Source of the DNA: Thermodesulfobacteriota bacterium
GTDB taxonomy: Bacteria; Desulfobacterota; Desulfobacteria; Desulfobacterales; Desulfosudaceae
Reading direction: 5' to 3'
Assembly (NCBI GenBank): GCA_040753795.1
Contig: JBFMDX010000004.1
Span: 186,001-250,000 of the forward strand
DNA length: 64,000 bases
In this document: positions 23,745 to 31,848 of the stretch, one piece after another
Layout: the number at the start of each line of letters is the position of its first letter
Position numbering within the stretch: position 1 is the stretch's first letter
Notes under the pieces: generated by a model
What the model was told of the DNA's origin: nothing
Database searches by the model: none
What the model saw: only the letters and a program-made list of their open reading frames with translations
Position numbers and translations under genes: made by a program

Positions 23745-24009
23745 ATATTTTCTTTCCTTTCCGCCAATATCCGGCGCCAATAATTCTGATTTTGGTCTTT
23801 CTGTATGTAAAGCGGACGGTCATTATTCCATCAGAGACCCTGCCAAGACAATAATAGCGCTTTTCATCATCGCTGTGCTCAAGATCTTCGAGAATAACAC
23901 GGTCAGGATCCAGAAACGCCAGTTGCGCCATCGCAAAAGAAACGCCATGCTTTTCCAGATTGCGCCTGTCTTTGTCGGCATCCCAATCAAAATCAGTGTG
24001 TTTTTTCAT
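23716..24009 (-). CDS. brnT: BrnT-type ribonuclease toxin
   Basis: 97 residues. FDWDADKDRRNLEKHGVSF at the N-terminus, then RYYCLGRVSDGIMTVRFTYRK and IRIIGAGYWRKGKKIYE, the family's conserved blocks with basic catalytic residues. BrnT is a RelE-fold RNase that arrests translation and is neutralised by BrnA, which represses the operon. The start codon lies only 4 nt after a good -10 box, so the message may be leaderless. Confidence 0.9.
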   Translation of the reverse strand: MKKHTDFDWDADKDRRNLEKHGVSFAMAQLAFLDPDRVILEDLEHSDDEKRYYCLGRVSDGIMTVRFTYRKTKIRIIGAGYWRKGKKIYERENQIHG

Positions 24010-24013
24010 TATT

Positions 24014-24042
24014 ATATTAGGTTAGGAAAGAAAATACGTCAA
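24014..24042 (-). promoter_or_regulatory. brnTA promoter
   Basis: On the - strand TTGACG, exact 17-bp spacer, TAATAT; the brnT ATG follows after 4 nt. Confidence 0.75.
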
Positions 24043-24061
24043 TATAAAAATATGGCTACTT

Positions 24062-24077
24062 ATATGGCTTATGAGCC
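24062..24077. promoter_or_regulatory. Inverted repeat upstream of brnTA
   Basis: ATGGCT-TATG-AGCCAT, perfect 6-bp arms, 20 bp upstream of the -35 box. Candidate BrnA operator or an activator site. Confidence 0.45.
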
Positions 24078-24120
24078 ATGATGTTTCCAGTAAAACTTTG
24101 ATCTCTTTGAAATTATCGGA

Positions 24121-25563
24121 CTACAGCTGCAGAAAAGGAGGGCGGGCGGTAAAGGACTCGGGTTCTGTCCTGGGGGAACGCCGGCCCTCCTTTTTTACTT
24201 CTTTTATTTTTTCTTCCGTGTCTTTTTTTATTTCCGGGTCGGTGGTCAGGTCATGGGCCTTCTGCAGGTGGAACATGGCGTTTTTGAAATGGTCGATTTC
24301 ATAGTAGTAGCGGCCAAGATAGTAATGGGCCTTGGCCTCATTGTTGCTTTTACCGTAGGCCATGCCCAGGGCGTAATAGGCGTCGATATAATCCGGTGTT
24401 TTTTTAATCAGGGCTTCCAGAATGGAAATGCATTCGTCCATATGGCCGGTTTCTTCCGCGGCCTGGGACCAGTAAAGCTGCTTCTTGAAGTCCCAGTAGG
24501 GGGTTTGCGGGACTTTTTTAAATGTTTCCATGGCCTTATCGTAATATCCCGTGAGCACATATTCAATGGCCAGAGTGGTCAGGATCTGGGGATGGGCGGC
24601 CTGTTTTTCAAGGGCTTTCTTCAAATAGCCGATGGCTTCCTCGTGACGGGCTTTTCTGGACAGGGCCAGGGCGTAGCCGAAATCGTTCAACGGGTCCTTG
24701 TCGTTCTGGTCAAGGCGGATTTTCATCTGCTTGAGGGAAATTTCGCTGTCGCCGCTGGAGGCCGTAACGATCGTGTGGGCCATTTTAAAATCCGCTGCGG
24801 TGTTTTCCGCTGGCGGCTGGCCGGGCCGGTAGCGGTCGGAAGCCAGCAGCGTGTCAATGTAAACAATGCGCTCTTCCGTTCCGGGATGCGTGGTCAGGTA
24901 CGTGGGCACTTCCTGCTCGGTAAACCAGTGTTTTTCATTGATTTTCTTTAGCATGAGCAGCAGCCCCTCGGCGCTGTAGCCGGCTGCCGCCAGGTACTGG
25001 ACGCCGATCTCATCCGCCTGGCGTTCGTCCTGACGGCTGTAGGCCAGCCCCGCGGCCTGCCCGGCCGCGGCGGAACCAATGGCCAGGGCGCCGCTGCCGA
25101 GAAAGAGTCCGGCGGTGATGCCGGCCAGGGTGGCCAGCGACAGTTTTTTGGATTTTTCAATTCGTTCGGAAATGTGGCGGCAGTAAACATGGGCGATTTC
25201 ATGGGACAGGATGCCGGCCAGCTCATCTTCCGAACCCATGGCGTTGATCAAACCGCTGTGGACAAAGACGTATCCTCCCGGGGCGGCAAACGCGTTATAT
25301 ACCGCGTTATCAATAACATAGAACCGGTAATCAAAGGACTGTTCTGGAAAAGCGGCCAACAGTCTCCGGCCGAGGCGGTTGATGTAGTCGTCTACAAACG
25401 GGTCGTCCACAAACCGGTAGACCTGCTTCACCTGCTTGAGAAACTCTTCGCCCAGTTCCTTTTCTTCGGCAATCGTCAGCGCTGAAACAGGAACGGCGGA
25501 TACCAGAAAGCAGAACAGCGTGACCAGCCAGACCGTTGAAAAAATTTTTGTTTTTAAGTACAT
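24121..25563 (-). CDS. M48-family metalloprotease with TPR repeats (BepA-like)
   Basis: 480 residues. Signal peptide (about 1-28, ending near VSA-LT), zinc protease motif H121-E122-x2-H125 in ILSHEIAHVYCRH, a third ligand region near SRQDERQADEIG, and from about residue 265 several tetratricopeptide repeats (DFGYALALSRKARHEEAIGYLKKAL and following). This is the layout of periplasmic BepA/YfgC, which monitors outer-membrane protein assembly. The final ~20 residues (EGRRSPRTEPESF...) look non-family and overlap a terminator-like hairpin. Confidence 0.9.
   Translation of the reverse strand: MYLKTKIFSTVWLVTLFCFLVSAVPVSALTIAEEKELGEEFLKQVKQVYRFVDDPFVDDYINRLGRRLLAAFPEQSFDYRFYVIDNAVYNAFAAPGGYVFVHSGLINAMGSEDELAGILSHEIAHVYCRHISERIEKSKKLSLATLAGITAGLFLGSGALAIGSAAAGQAAGLAYSRQDERQADEIGVQYLAAAGYSAEGLLLMLKKINEKHWFTEQEVPTYLTTHPGTEERIVYIDTLLASDRYRPGQPPAENTAADFKMAHTIVTASSGDSEISLKQMKIRLDQNDKDPLNDFGYALALSRKARHEEAIGYLKKALEKQAAHPQILTTLAIEYVLTGYYDKAMETFKKVPQTPYWDFKKQLYWSQAAEETGHMDECISILEALIKKTPDYIDAYYALGMAYGKSNNEAKAHYYLGRYYYEIDHFKNAMFHLQKAHDLTTDPEIKKDTEEKIKEVKKEGRRSPRTEPESFTARPPFLQL
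24133..24194 (-). terminator. Terminator-like inverted repeat inside the protease 3' end
   Basis: Eleven-bp arms AAAAGGAGGGC (24133-24143) and GCCCTCCTTTT (24184-24194) around a 40-nt loop that can pair further. In the - direction the second arm ends in TTTT. It lies before, not after, the stop codon. Confidence 0.4.
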
Positions 25564-25622
25564 AATAAATCACTTATCATATATTCTTTTCAAAGAAAAT
25601 GTTTTGTGGTATGGCACCGTTT

Positions 25623-26384
25623 ATGACGAAAATTATCTGCATTGCCAATCAGAAGGGCGGGGTAGGCAAGACCACTACCGCGGTCAATCTGGCCGCGGCT
25701 CTGGCCGCTTCCGACAAAAAAACGCTGCTGATCGACTGCGATCCCCAGGCCAATGCCACCACCGGGGTCGGCATCAACAAGGCCGACCTGAACAGAACCC
25801 TGTACCAGGTGCTCATCGGCGCCCTGGCGGCGCATGAAGCGGTCATCGATACCATGGTGGACAACCTGAAAATCATCCCCTCCAAAATCGACCTGTCCGG
25901 TTTTGAGGTGGAAATGGTGGACGCGCCGGACAAGGAAAAGGTGCTGAAAAACAGCCTGGCCGGCCTCAATGGCGCTTATGACTATGTTTTGCTGGACTGC
26001 CCGCCCTCATTGAGCCTGCTGACCATCAACGCCATGTCGGCGGCCGATTCCGTGCTGATTCCCCTGCAGAGCGAGTTTTACGCCCTGGAGGGCCTCGGCC
26101 AGCTCATCCAGACCATCAAGCGGATCAAGCAGGCCTTGAACCCGTCCCTGAAGATCGCCGGCATCCTGCTGACCATGTTCGACACGCGCACCAATCTTTC
26201 CCACCAGGTTACCGAGGACACGGAAAAGTTTTTCACGGACCTGGTGTTTCAGTCGCGGATCCCCAGAAACGTGAAGCTGGGGGAGGCGCCCAGCTACGGG
26301 ATGCCGATCACGTTATACGCGCCGTCTTCTCCCGGCGCCAGGAGTTACATGGCGCTGGCCGGGGAGATTCTGGCTCAACCATAA
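25623..26384 (+). CDS. parA: Chromosome partitioning ATPase ParA
   Basis: 253 residues from ATG 25623 (MTKIICIANQ), the family's normal start; in-frame ATGs at 25599 and 25611 are alternatives. Deviant Walker A KGGVGKTT (11-18), LLIDCDPQANAT, and VLLDCPPSLSLLT. ParA dimers bind DNA with ATP and move ParB-parS complexes to segregate the origin region. Followed by parB after 17 bp. Confidence 0.95.
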   Translation: MTKIICIANQKGGVGKTTTAVNLAAALAASDKKTLLIDCDPQANATTGVGINKADLNRTLYQVLIGALAAHEAVIDTMVDNLKIIPSKIDLSGFEVEMVDAPDKEKVLKNSLAGLNGAYDYVLLDCPPSLSLLTINAMSAADSVLIPLQSEFYALEGLGQLIQTIKRIKQALNPSLKIAGILLTMFDTRTNLSHQVTEDTEKFFTDLVFQSRIPRNVKLGEAPSYGMPITLYAPSSPGARSYMALAGEILAQP

Positions 26385-26401
26385 ACAGGGTTTTGGAAAT
26401 A

Positions 26402-27307
26402 ATGCCGACCAAACCAGCACAAAAAGCGAAGGCCAAGGCGGAGGAGGCACCGCGCAGGAAAAGAGCGCTGGGCCGGGGGCTGGAAGCGCTTTTCCCCGAC
26501 ATGAAAACCGTTGCCGGGGACAGCAGGGATTTCTTTCAGTGCGACATTACCGATATTTCTCCCAACCGCTATCAGTCCCGCACGCTCTTTTCGGAGCAGG
26601 AGCTGTCCGAACTGGCCGACTCCATCCGCCGGGAAGGGGTGATTCAGCCGATCATGGTGCGCCGGGTCGGGACCGGGTTTGAACTGGTCGCCGGCGAACG
26701 GCGGCTGCGGGCCGCCAAAATGGCCGGTCTGACGCAGGTGCCGGTCATCGTCCGGGAGGTGGACGACCGTCAGCATCTGGTTTTTTCCATCGTGGAAAAC
26801 GTGCAGCGGGAAAACCTAAACCCCATGGAGGAGGCGGAGGGCTATCACCGGCTGGTGGCCGAATTCGGTTTTTCCCAGGAGCAGGTGGCCGAGCACGTCG
26901 GCAAGAACCGGACCACCGTGACCAACCTGCTGCGGCTGCGCAAGCTGCCGGACTATATTCAGAAGAGCATTACCGCCGGGCAACTGACCATGGGCCATGC
27001 CCGGGCCTTGCTGGCGGCAAACACCCCGCAGCAGCAGAACGCCGCCTGGAAGGAGATCCTGGCCCGGGGGCTTTCGGTCCGGCAGACGGAAGCGCTGGTC
27101 AAGCGCAGCGGGACCGAACCGAAACCCGCCGCCGGAAAAAAGACCGCCGACAGCGCCGCGACCCACCTGTCCAGCCTGGCCGAAAAGTTTTCCAGGATTT
27201 TCGGCACCAAGGTGAACATCATCCGCAAAGGCCGCCGGGGGAAGATCGAGATCGAGTTTTACAACGACGAGGATCTGAACCGGCTGCTGGAGATGATGGA
27301 TAAATAA
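26402..27307 (+). CDS. parB: Chromosome partitioning protein ParB
   Basis: 301 residues from ATG 26402. Basic leader with RKRALGRGLEALFP, then the CTPase/ParB N domain (ISPNRYQSRTLF, GVIQPIMVRR, FELVAGERRLRAAK, ENVQRENLNPMEEAEGY), HTH (FSQEQVAEHVGKNRTTVTNLLRL) and a C-terminal dimer domain after about 245. Binds parS and spreads as a CTP clamp. No parS-like site was noticed in the window. Confidence 0.95.
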   Translation: MPTKPAQKAKAKAEEAPRRKRALGRGLEALFPDMKTVAGDSRDFFQCDITDISPNRYQSRTLFSEQELSELADSIRREGVIQPIMVRRVGTGFELVAGERRLRAAKMAGLTQVPVIVREVDDRQHLVFSIVENVQRENLNPMEEAEGYHRLVAEFGFSQEQVAEHVGKNRTTVTNLLRLRKLPDYIQKSITAGQLTMGHARALLAANTPQQQNAAWKEILARGLSVRQTEALVKRSGTEPKPAAGKKTADSAATHLSSLAEKFSRIFGTKVNIIRKGRRGKIEIEFYNDEDLNRLLEMMDK

Positions 27308-27427
27308 CAGCGGTAAAGGTTGTCGTTTCCGGCCCGATATCAGCGTTCAAATCGTCTCTGACCTTTCACCAGTCGAATAAACACGGATATAAGCAGGCAT
27401 CCATCAATGTCTTGACCTGGCAGGCTT

Positions 27428-27961
27428 ATGGCGATTCATATCATCATCGACGGGTACAATTTCATCCGTCAGTCCATGTCCCCGCGGCTGCTCAAGACCC
27501 GTGACCTGCAGCAGGAGCGGGAGTTTCTTGTCCGCCTTCTGGCCGCCTGGAAAAGACGCCGGGCCCACGCCGTCACGGTGGTGTTCGACGGCGGCCGGGC
27601 GCCCTGGGATCTTCCCCGGAAAGACGTGGTTTCCGGCATTGAAGTGATTTTTTCCCCGGCCGGTCAGACGGCCGATACGGTCATCAAGGAGATGGCGGCC
27701 CGGGAAAAGGAAAAGGCCCTGGTGGTCAGCTCCGACCGGGAAATTTCGGTTTTTGTTTCCAGGACAGGAGCGACGACCATCGACTGCGCCGCCTTTGAAA
27801 GTCGCCTTGAAGCGGAATTCCTGACAGATGATGAAGACGGCCTTTATCCGGACGAGGGCGACGGCCAGTCCGTGCGTCCGGCGTCAACCCGGAAAAAAGG
27901 CCCCTCCTTTCGACTTTCCAAAAAGCAGCGGCAGCTGAAAAGCCGACTCGAAAAACTGTAA
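27428..27961 (+). CDS. NYN-domain (YacP-like) RNase
   Basis: 177 residues. PIN-like NYN fold: IHIIIDGYNFIRQ (D8), VTVVFDGG, ADTVIKEMAA and ALVVSSDREI carry the conserved Asp residues. YacP/Rae1-type proteins cleave RNA on or near ribosomes in some bacteria. The Lys-rich tail may bind RNA. Downstream of parAB by 120 bp, no shared function implied. Confidence 0.8.
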   Translation: MAIHIIIDGYNFIRQSMSPRLLKTRDLQQEREFLVRLLAAWKRRRAHAVTVVFDGGRAPWDLPRKDVVSGIEVIFSPAGQTADTVIKEMAAREKEKALVVSSDREISVFVSRTGATTIDCAAFESRLEAEFLTDDEDGLYPDEGDGQSVRPASTRKKGPSFRLSKKQRQLKSRLEKL

Positions 27962-28011
27962 ATCTCAGTTTTGCTTGATAAAACAAGATGGCTGCGCTAT
28001 GCTTAACGTCT

Positions 28012-28800
28012 ATGGGATACGTCTTTACGCAACAAGATTCAGCCGCTTTTGAAAAGGAACGCCAGGACCGGCGCCATGCCCATATTGCTCATCTGGAGGG
28101 AGAGCTGATGTGCGACATGCTGCGGCCCCTTCCCGGCGAAAGCGTGCTGGACATCGGCTGCGGCATCGGCACCAGCCTGCTCACGCTGCTGGACAAGGGG
28201 CTTGACGTCACCGGTCTTGACCCCTCGCCGTACATGCTTGATGTCGCATACAAGCGGGTCGGCAGCCGGGTCGACCTTTACCGCGGCGTGGCCGAGGACC
28301 TGCCCTTTGAGGACAACTCCTTCAACCACGCGGTGTTTTTCGCTTCCCTGGAATTCGTGGATGACCCGGGGGCGGCCTTGCGCGAGGCCTGCCGGGTGGC
28401 CAAAGACAAGATCTTCATCGGCGTCATGAACCGGTACGCCATCAAGGGACTGGAGCGCCGGGTAAAAGGCGTGTTCGCCAAAACGATTTACAACAAGGCC
28501 CGGTTTTTCAGCGTCTGGGAACTGAAGGCGGAAATCCGGAGCATCATGGGGGATGTGCCCGTCAAATGGAAAACCATCTGCCACCTGCCCTTCGGCGAGG
28601 GCCGGGTGGCCCGCAAGATCGAATCCGTGGAACTGATCCGGCGGTTTCCCTTCGGCGCCTTTGCCGGTGTGTCCGCCCTGCTGGTTCCCCGGTTCCGCAC
28701 CCTGCCCCTGGCCCTGAAATACGCGCCGGCCAAAAGGGCCGGCGTCCTGGTCGGCAGCATGTCCACCGAGACATTGAACTCGGAAAAGATAACCACTTAA
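28012..28800 (+). CDS. Class I SAM-dependent methyltransferase
   Basis: 262 residues from ATG 28012; an ATG at 27988 adds eight residues and neither has a strong ribosome site. Motif I VLDIGCGIGTSLLTLL, acidic end of strand 2 in VTGLDPSPYMLD, LPFEDNSFNHAVFFASLEFVDD as motif II/III: the Methyltransf_11 (UbiE/BioC-like) group. Substrate not readable. The radical SAM gene follows after 17 bp. Confidence 0.82.
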   Translation: MGYVFTQQDSAAFEKERQDRRHAHIAHLEGELMCDMLRPLPGESVLDIGCGIGTSLLTLLDKGLDVTGLDPSPYMLDVAYKRVGSRVDLYRGVAEDLPFEDNSFNHAVFFASLEFVDDPGAALREACRVAKDKIFIGVMNRYAIKGLERRVKGVFAKTIYNKARFFSVWELKAEIRSIMGDVPVKWKTICHLPFGEGRVARKIESVELIRRFPFGAFAGVSALLVPRFRTLPLALKYAPAKRAGVLVGSMSTETLNSEKITT

Positions 28801-28817
28801 AGAAGGGAGGCAAAAGC

Positions 28818-29831
28818 ATGGAAGCCCTTTTTTATGAAAAGCGGGAAGACCGGAAGGTTAAGTGCGGCCTCTGCCACCACCGCTGCCTCATCAACGATAA
28901 CGGCTTCGGCCGCTGCAAGGTCCGGCAGAACGTCAACGGCGTTCTGGAAACCATGATCTACAGTCGCCTGGTCGCCATCAACCCCGATCCCATTGAAAAA
29001 AAGCCTCTCTATCACGTCATGCCGGGAAGTCTGGCCTATTCCATCGGCGCCGCGGGGTGCAATTTCCGCTGCCTCTTCTGCCAGAACTCGGAAATTTCCC
29101 AGATGCCCCTGGAACGGGGCAAGATGGGCGATCATATCTTTTCCGCCGCCGACATTGTGGATGACGCTGAAAGAAGCAACTGCCGCAGCATCGCCTATAC
29201 TTACACGGAACCCACCGTGAACTTCGAATTCTGCTACGACACGGCCGTGCTGGCCCGGGGAAAAGGGCTGAAAAATATCTTTGTCACCAACGGCTACATG
29301 TCACCCGAGGCCATTGACATGATCGCGCCCTTTCTGGACGCGGCCAATGTGGACCTGAAGAGCTTCAGCAATGATTTTTACAGGGATATGTGCGGGGCCC
29401 GGCTGGAGCCCGTCAAGGAGAACCTCAAGCACCTCCGGCGCAAAGGCGTTTTTGTGGAGGTGACCACGCTGGTGATTCCCGGCAGAAACGACGATGAAGC
29501 CGAACTTACGGCCCTGGCCGAATTTCTGGTCAAGGAACTGGGGCCGGAAACGCCCTGGCACATCAGCCGTTTTCATCCCACCTACAAGCTTCTGGACGTT
29601 TCGCCCACGCCGGTGGGAACGTTGACCCGGGCCCGGGACATCGGGCTCAAGGTCGGCCTGAAATTCGTCTATATCGGCAATGTCCACGGCCACCCCGGCG
29701 AGAACACGTATTGTCCCCAATGCGCCAAGGTCATCATCGAGCGGGCCGGGTTTTACAACATCAAGCAATATAAAATCGAGGGCGGACACTGTCTGTATTG
29801 CGGGGCGCTGATCAACGGGATAGAGATGTAG
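28818..29831 (+). CDS. amrS: AmmeMemoRadiSam-system radical SAM enzyme
   Basis: 337 residues from ATG 28818 with GGGAGG upstream. Radical SAM cluster C81-x3-C85-x2-C88 (GCNFRCLFCQN), an N-terminal Cys group KCGLCHHRCLINDN...GRC and C-terminal CPQC / HCLYCG pairs that may bind a second cluster or zinc. Closely follows the PflA-like AmrS pattern (TYTEPTVNFEF, FVTNGYMSPEA, NVDLKSFS, GNVHGHPGENTYCP). The AMMECR1 and Memo partners are not adjacent. Function of the system is still unclear. Confidence 0.88.
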   Translation: MEALFYEKREDRKVKCGLCHHRCLINDNGFGRCKVRQNVNGVLETMIYSRLVAINPDPIEKKPLYHVMPGSLAYSIGAAGCNFRCLFCQNSEISQMPLERGKMGDHIFSAADIVDDAERSNCRSIAYTYTEPTVNFEFCYDTAVLARGKGLKNIFVTNGYMSPEAIDMIAPFLDAANVDLKSFSNDFYRDMCGARLEPVKENLKHLRRKGVFVEVTTLVIPGRNDDEAELTALAEFLVKELGPETPWHISRFHPTYKLLDVSPTPVGTLTRARDIGLKVGLKFVYIGNVHGHPGENTYCPQCAKVIIERAGFYNIKQYKIEGGHCLYCGALINGIEM

Positions 29832-29835
29832 AACC

Positions 29836-31626
29836 CTATTTTTTATACATCGCCTCAATCTCTTTCTTAAACCGTTCCTGAATCACATTTTTCTTGATTT
29901 TGAAGGTCGGGGTGGCCAGACCGTTTTCAATGGTGAACTCCGGCACGATGGTCACTGTCTTGACCGATTCAAATGAGGCGAACTCCCTGTTCTTCTCGGC
30001 CACTTCCGCGTTGATCAGATCGATGACGGCCTGATGCCTGATGAGGTCGTCCATGCCGGTAAAAACCAGGCCCTTTTCCCGGGCGAACTCGGTGATGTTA
30101 TCCGGGTCCAGGGTGACCAGGGCGGTCAGGTATTTACGTTTATCGCCGATAACGCAGACCTGGGCGATATATTTGGAGGTGGCGATCACCCCTTCAATGG
30201 CCGAGGGCGCGATGTTTTTGCCGCCGGCGGTGATGATCAGGTCTTTTTTGCGGCCGGTGATGCGCAGGAAATTTTCGTCGTCGATTTCACCCAGGTCGCC
30301 GGTCTTCTGCCAGCCTCCCTGGAGAATGGTGGCCGCCGTTTCGTCGGGCATTTTGTAGTACTCTTTCATGACGTTGCGGCCCCGGAACAGGATCTCGCCG
30401 TCGTCAACAACCTTCTGCTCGATACCCGGACCGGGCTGGCCCACCCAGCCGAAGCGGTAGTCGTCAAAGCGGTTGACGTTGGTAAAGGAGGTGTTTTCGC
30501 TCATGCCCAGTCCTTCGAGGATCAGGATGCCGGCGGCGTGAAAGAACTTGGCGATGGAGGGATTCAGCGGCGCGGCGCCCGAGACGCACCAGCGGACCCG
30601 GCCGCCCAGAGCCGCCTGGAGTTTGCTGAACACCAGTTTGGTGGCGATTTTATATTGAATGCCGGTCAGCAGGGGAATGGATCGGCCTTCCAGGAGGCAG
30701 TCGCTGACCGTGTCCCCCACGCCGCAGGCCCAGTGGAAAATCTTCAGGGCCAGGCCGCCTTTGGCCTCGGCACCGCCGACCACTTTGCCGTACACTTTTT
30801 CGTAAATGCGTGGCACGCTGGCGAACCAGTCGGGCTGAGCCGCTTTAAGATCATCCACCAGGGTGTCGATGCCCCGGGCGATGACGGTTTTGACGCCGGC
30901 CAGCAGGGCCAGGTTGACGCAGATGCGGGCGAACACGTGGGCCAGGGGTAGAAAGAGAAAGGTGGTTTCCCCGGGAAGCACGTTCAGGCAGGCCAGGGCG
31001 GACTGAGAGGTGAAGGTCATGTTGTCGTGGGTGAGGACCGCGCCCTTGGGCACGCCGGTGGTACCGGAGGTATAGACGATTCCGGCCACGTCATCGGCAG
31101 TGGTGGCGTCGATCCGCTCCTGAAGGGCCTGGTCGCTGATCTTATCGCCGAGCTTGAGGAATTCATCAAACCCCAGGACCCAGTCGTCGTCATGGCTGTC
31201 GTTAAACAGCACCACCTTCCGGATGGCGGGGATCTCTTTTCTGATGGACAGCAGCTTGTCCAGTTGTTTTCTGTTTTCCGCGAAAATGACCACCGCGTCG
31301 GAATGATGGATGATGTAGCGGCAGTCCTTGGGCAGGTTGGACTGGTAGATGCCGACGGTGGCCGCGCCGCAGGTGGTGATGCCCAGGTCGGACAGAATCC
31401 AGCGGTAGCAGGTATAGCTTAAGATGTTCACCTTGTCGTTTTTTTCCACGCCGAGCGCCATCAGGCTTTTGGCCACTTTTCGGACCTGACCGTAAAACTC
31501 GCTCCAGGAGACCGGCGGCAGGCTCTCACCGGTTTCGGAAAACCACTGATAGGCCGGCTGCCCGGGAAGCTTGTCAACCGTTGCTTTGAGCATCTCATGA
31601 ACGTTGCGAAAGCCTCTGATGGCCAT
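29836..31626 (-). CDS. Long-chain acyl-CoA synthetase (FAA1/AcsL-type)
   Basis: 596 residues. YTSGTTGVPKGAVLTHDN phosphate loop, PLAHVFARI, EGLGMSENT, TGDLGEIDDENFLRITGRKKDLIITAGGKNIAP, and a C-terminal KIKKNVIQERF with the terminal catalytic Lys region. The eukaryotic-like FAA1 subtype, different from the ligase at 14594. Converts free fatty acids to acyl-CoA. Convergent with the radical SAM gene (4-bp gap). Confidence 0.93.
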   Translation of the reverse strand: MAIRGFRNVHEMLKATVDKLPGQPAYQWFSETGESLPPVSWSEFYGQVRKVAKSLMALGVEKNDKVNILSYTCYRWILSDLGITTCGAATVGIYQSNLPKDCRYIIHHSDAVVIFAENRKQLDKLLSIRKEIPAIRKVVLFNDSHDDDWVLGFDEFLKLGDKISDQALQERIDATTADDVAGIVYTSGTTGVPKGAVLTHDNMTFTSQSALACLNVLPGETTFLFLPLAHVFARICVNLALLAGVKTVIARGIDTLVDDLKAAQPDWFASVPRIYEKVYGKVVGGAEAKGGLALKIFHWACGVGDTVSDCLLEGRSIPLLTGIQYKIATKLVFSKLQAALGGRVRWCVSGAAPLNPSIAKFFHAAGILILEGLGMSENTSFTNVNRFDDYRFGWVGQPGPGIEQKVVDDGEILFRGRNVMKEYYKMPDETAATILQGGWQKTGDLGEIDDENFLRITGRKKDLIITAGGKNIAPSAIEGVIATSKYIAQVCVIGDKRKYLTALVTLDPDNITEFAREKGLVFTGMDDLIRHQAVIDLINAEVAEKNREFASFESVKTVTIVPEFTIENGLATPTFKIKKNVIQERFKKEIEAMYKK

Positions 31627-31848
31627 GATTGTTCTCCTTAATCATTGAATGGTTGCAATTCTATTGAATCGGGTATGAATTGGCAACCCTTTTTGACCAG
31701 TCGCGGATAGGGTCGGCGCCGGAAAAATGTCTTGGAAAAATTCCGGAATTTATTTATAATTTTTTGCCATTGCCTTTTTTAAAGGGGGTGGCGCGGGCTT
31801 TTTCCGTTACATAAGGTTGGGCACTCGCGGATCAGAACAGCGGACATA

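Noticed and set aside
25564-27307. parS site or replication origin near parAB
   Set aside because: No GTTTCACGTGAAAC-like 16-mer or DnaA-box cluster was noticed; parAB alone does not prove origin proximity.
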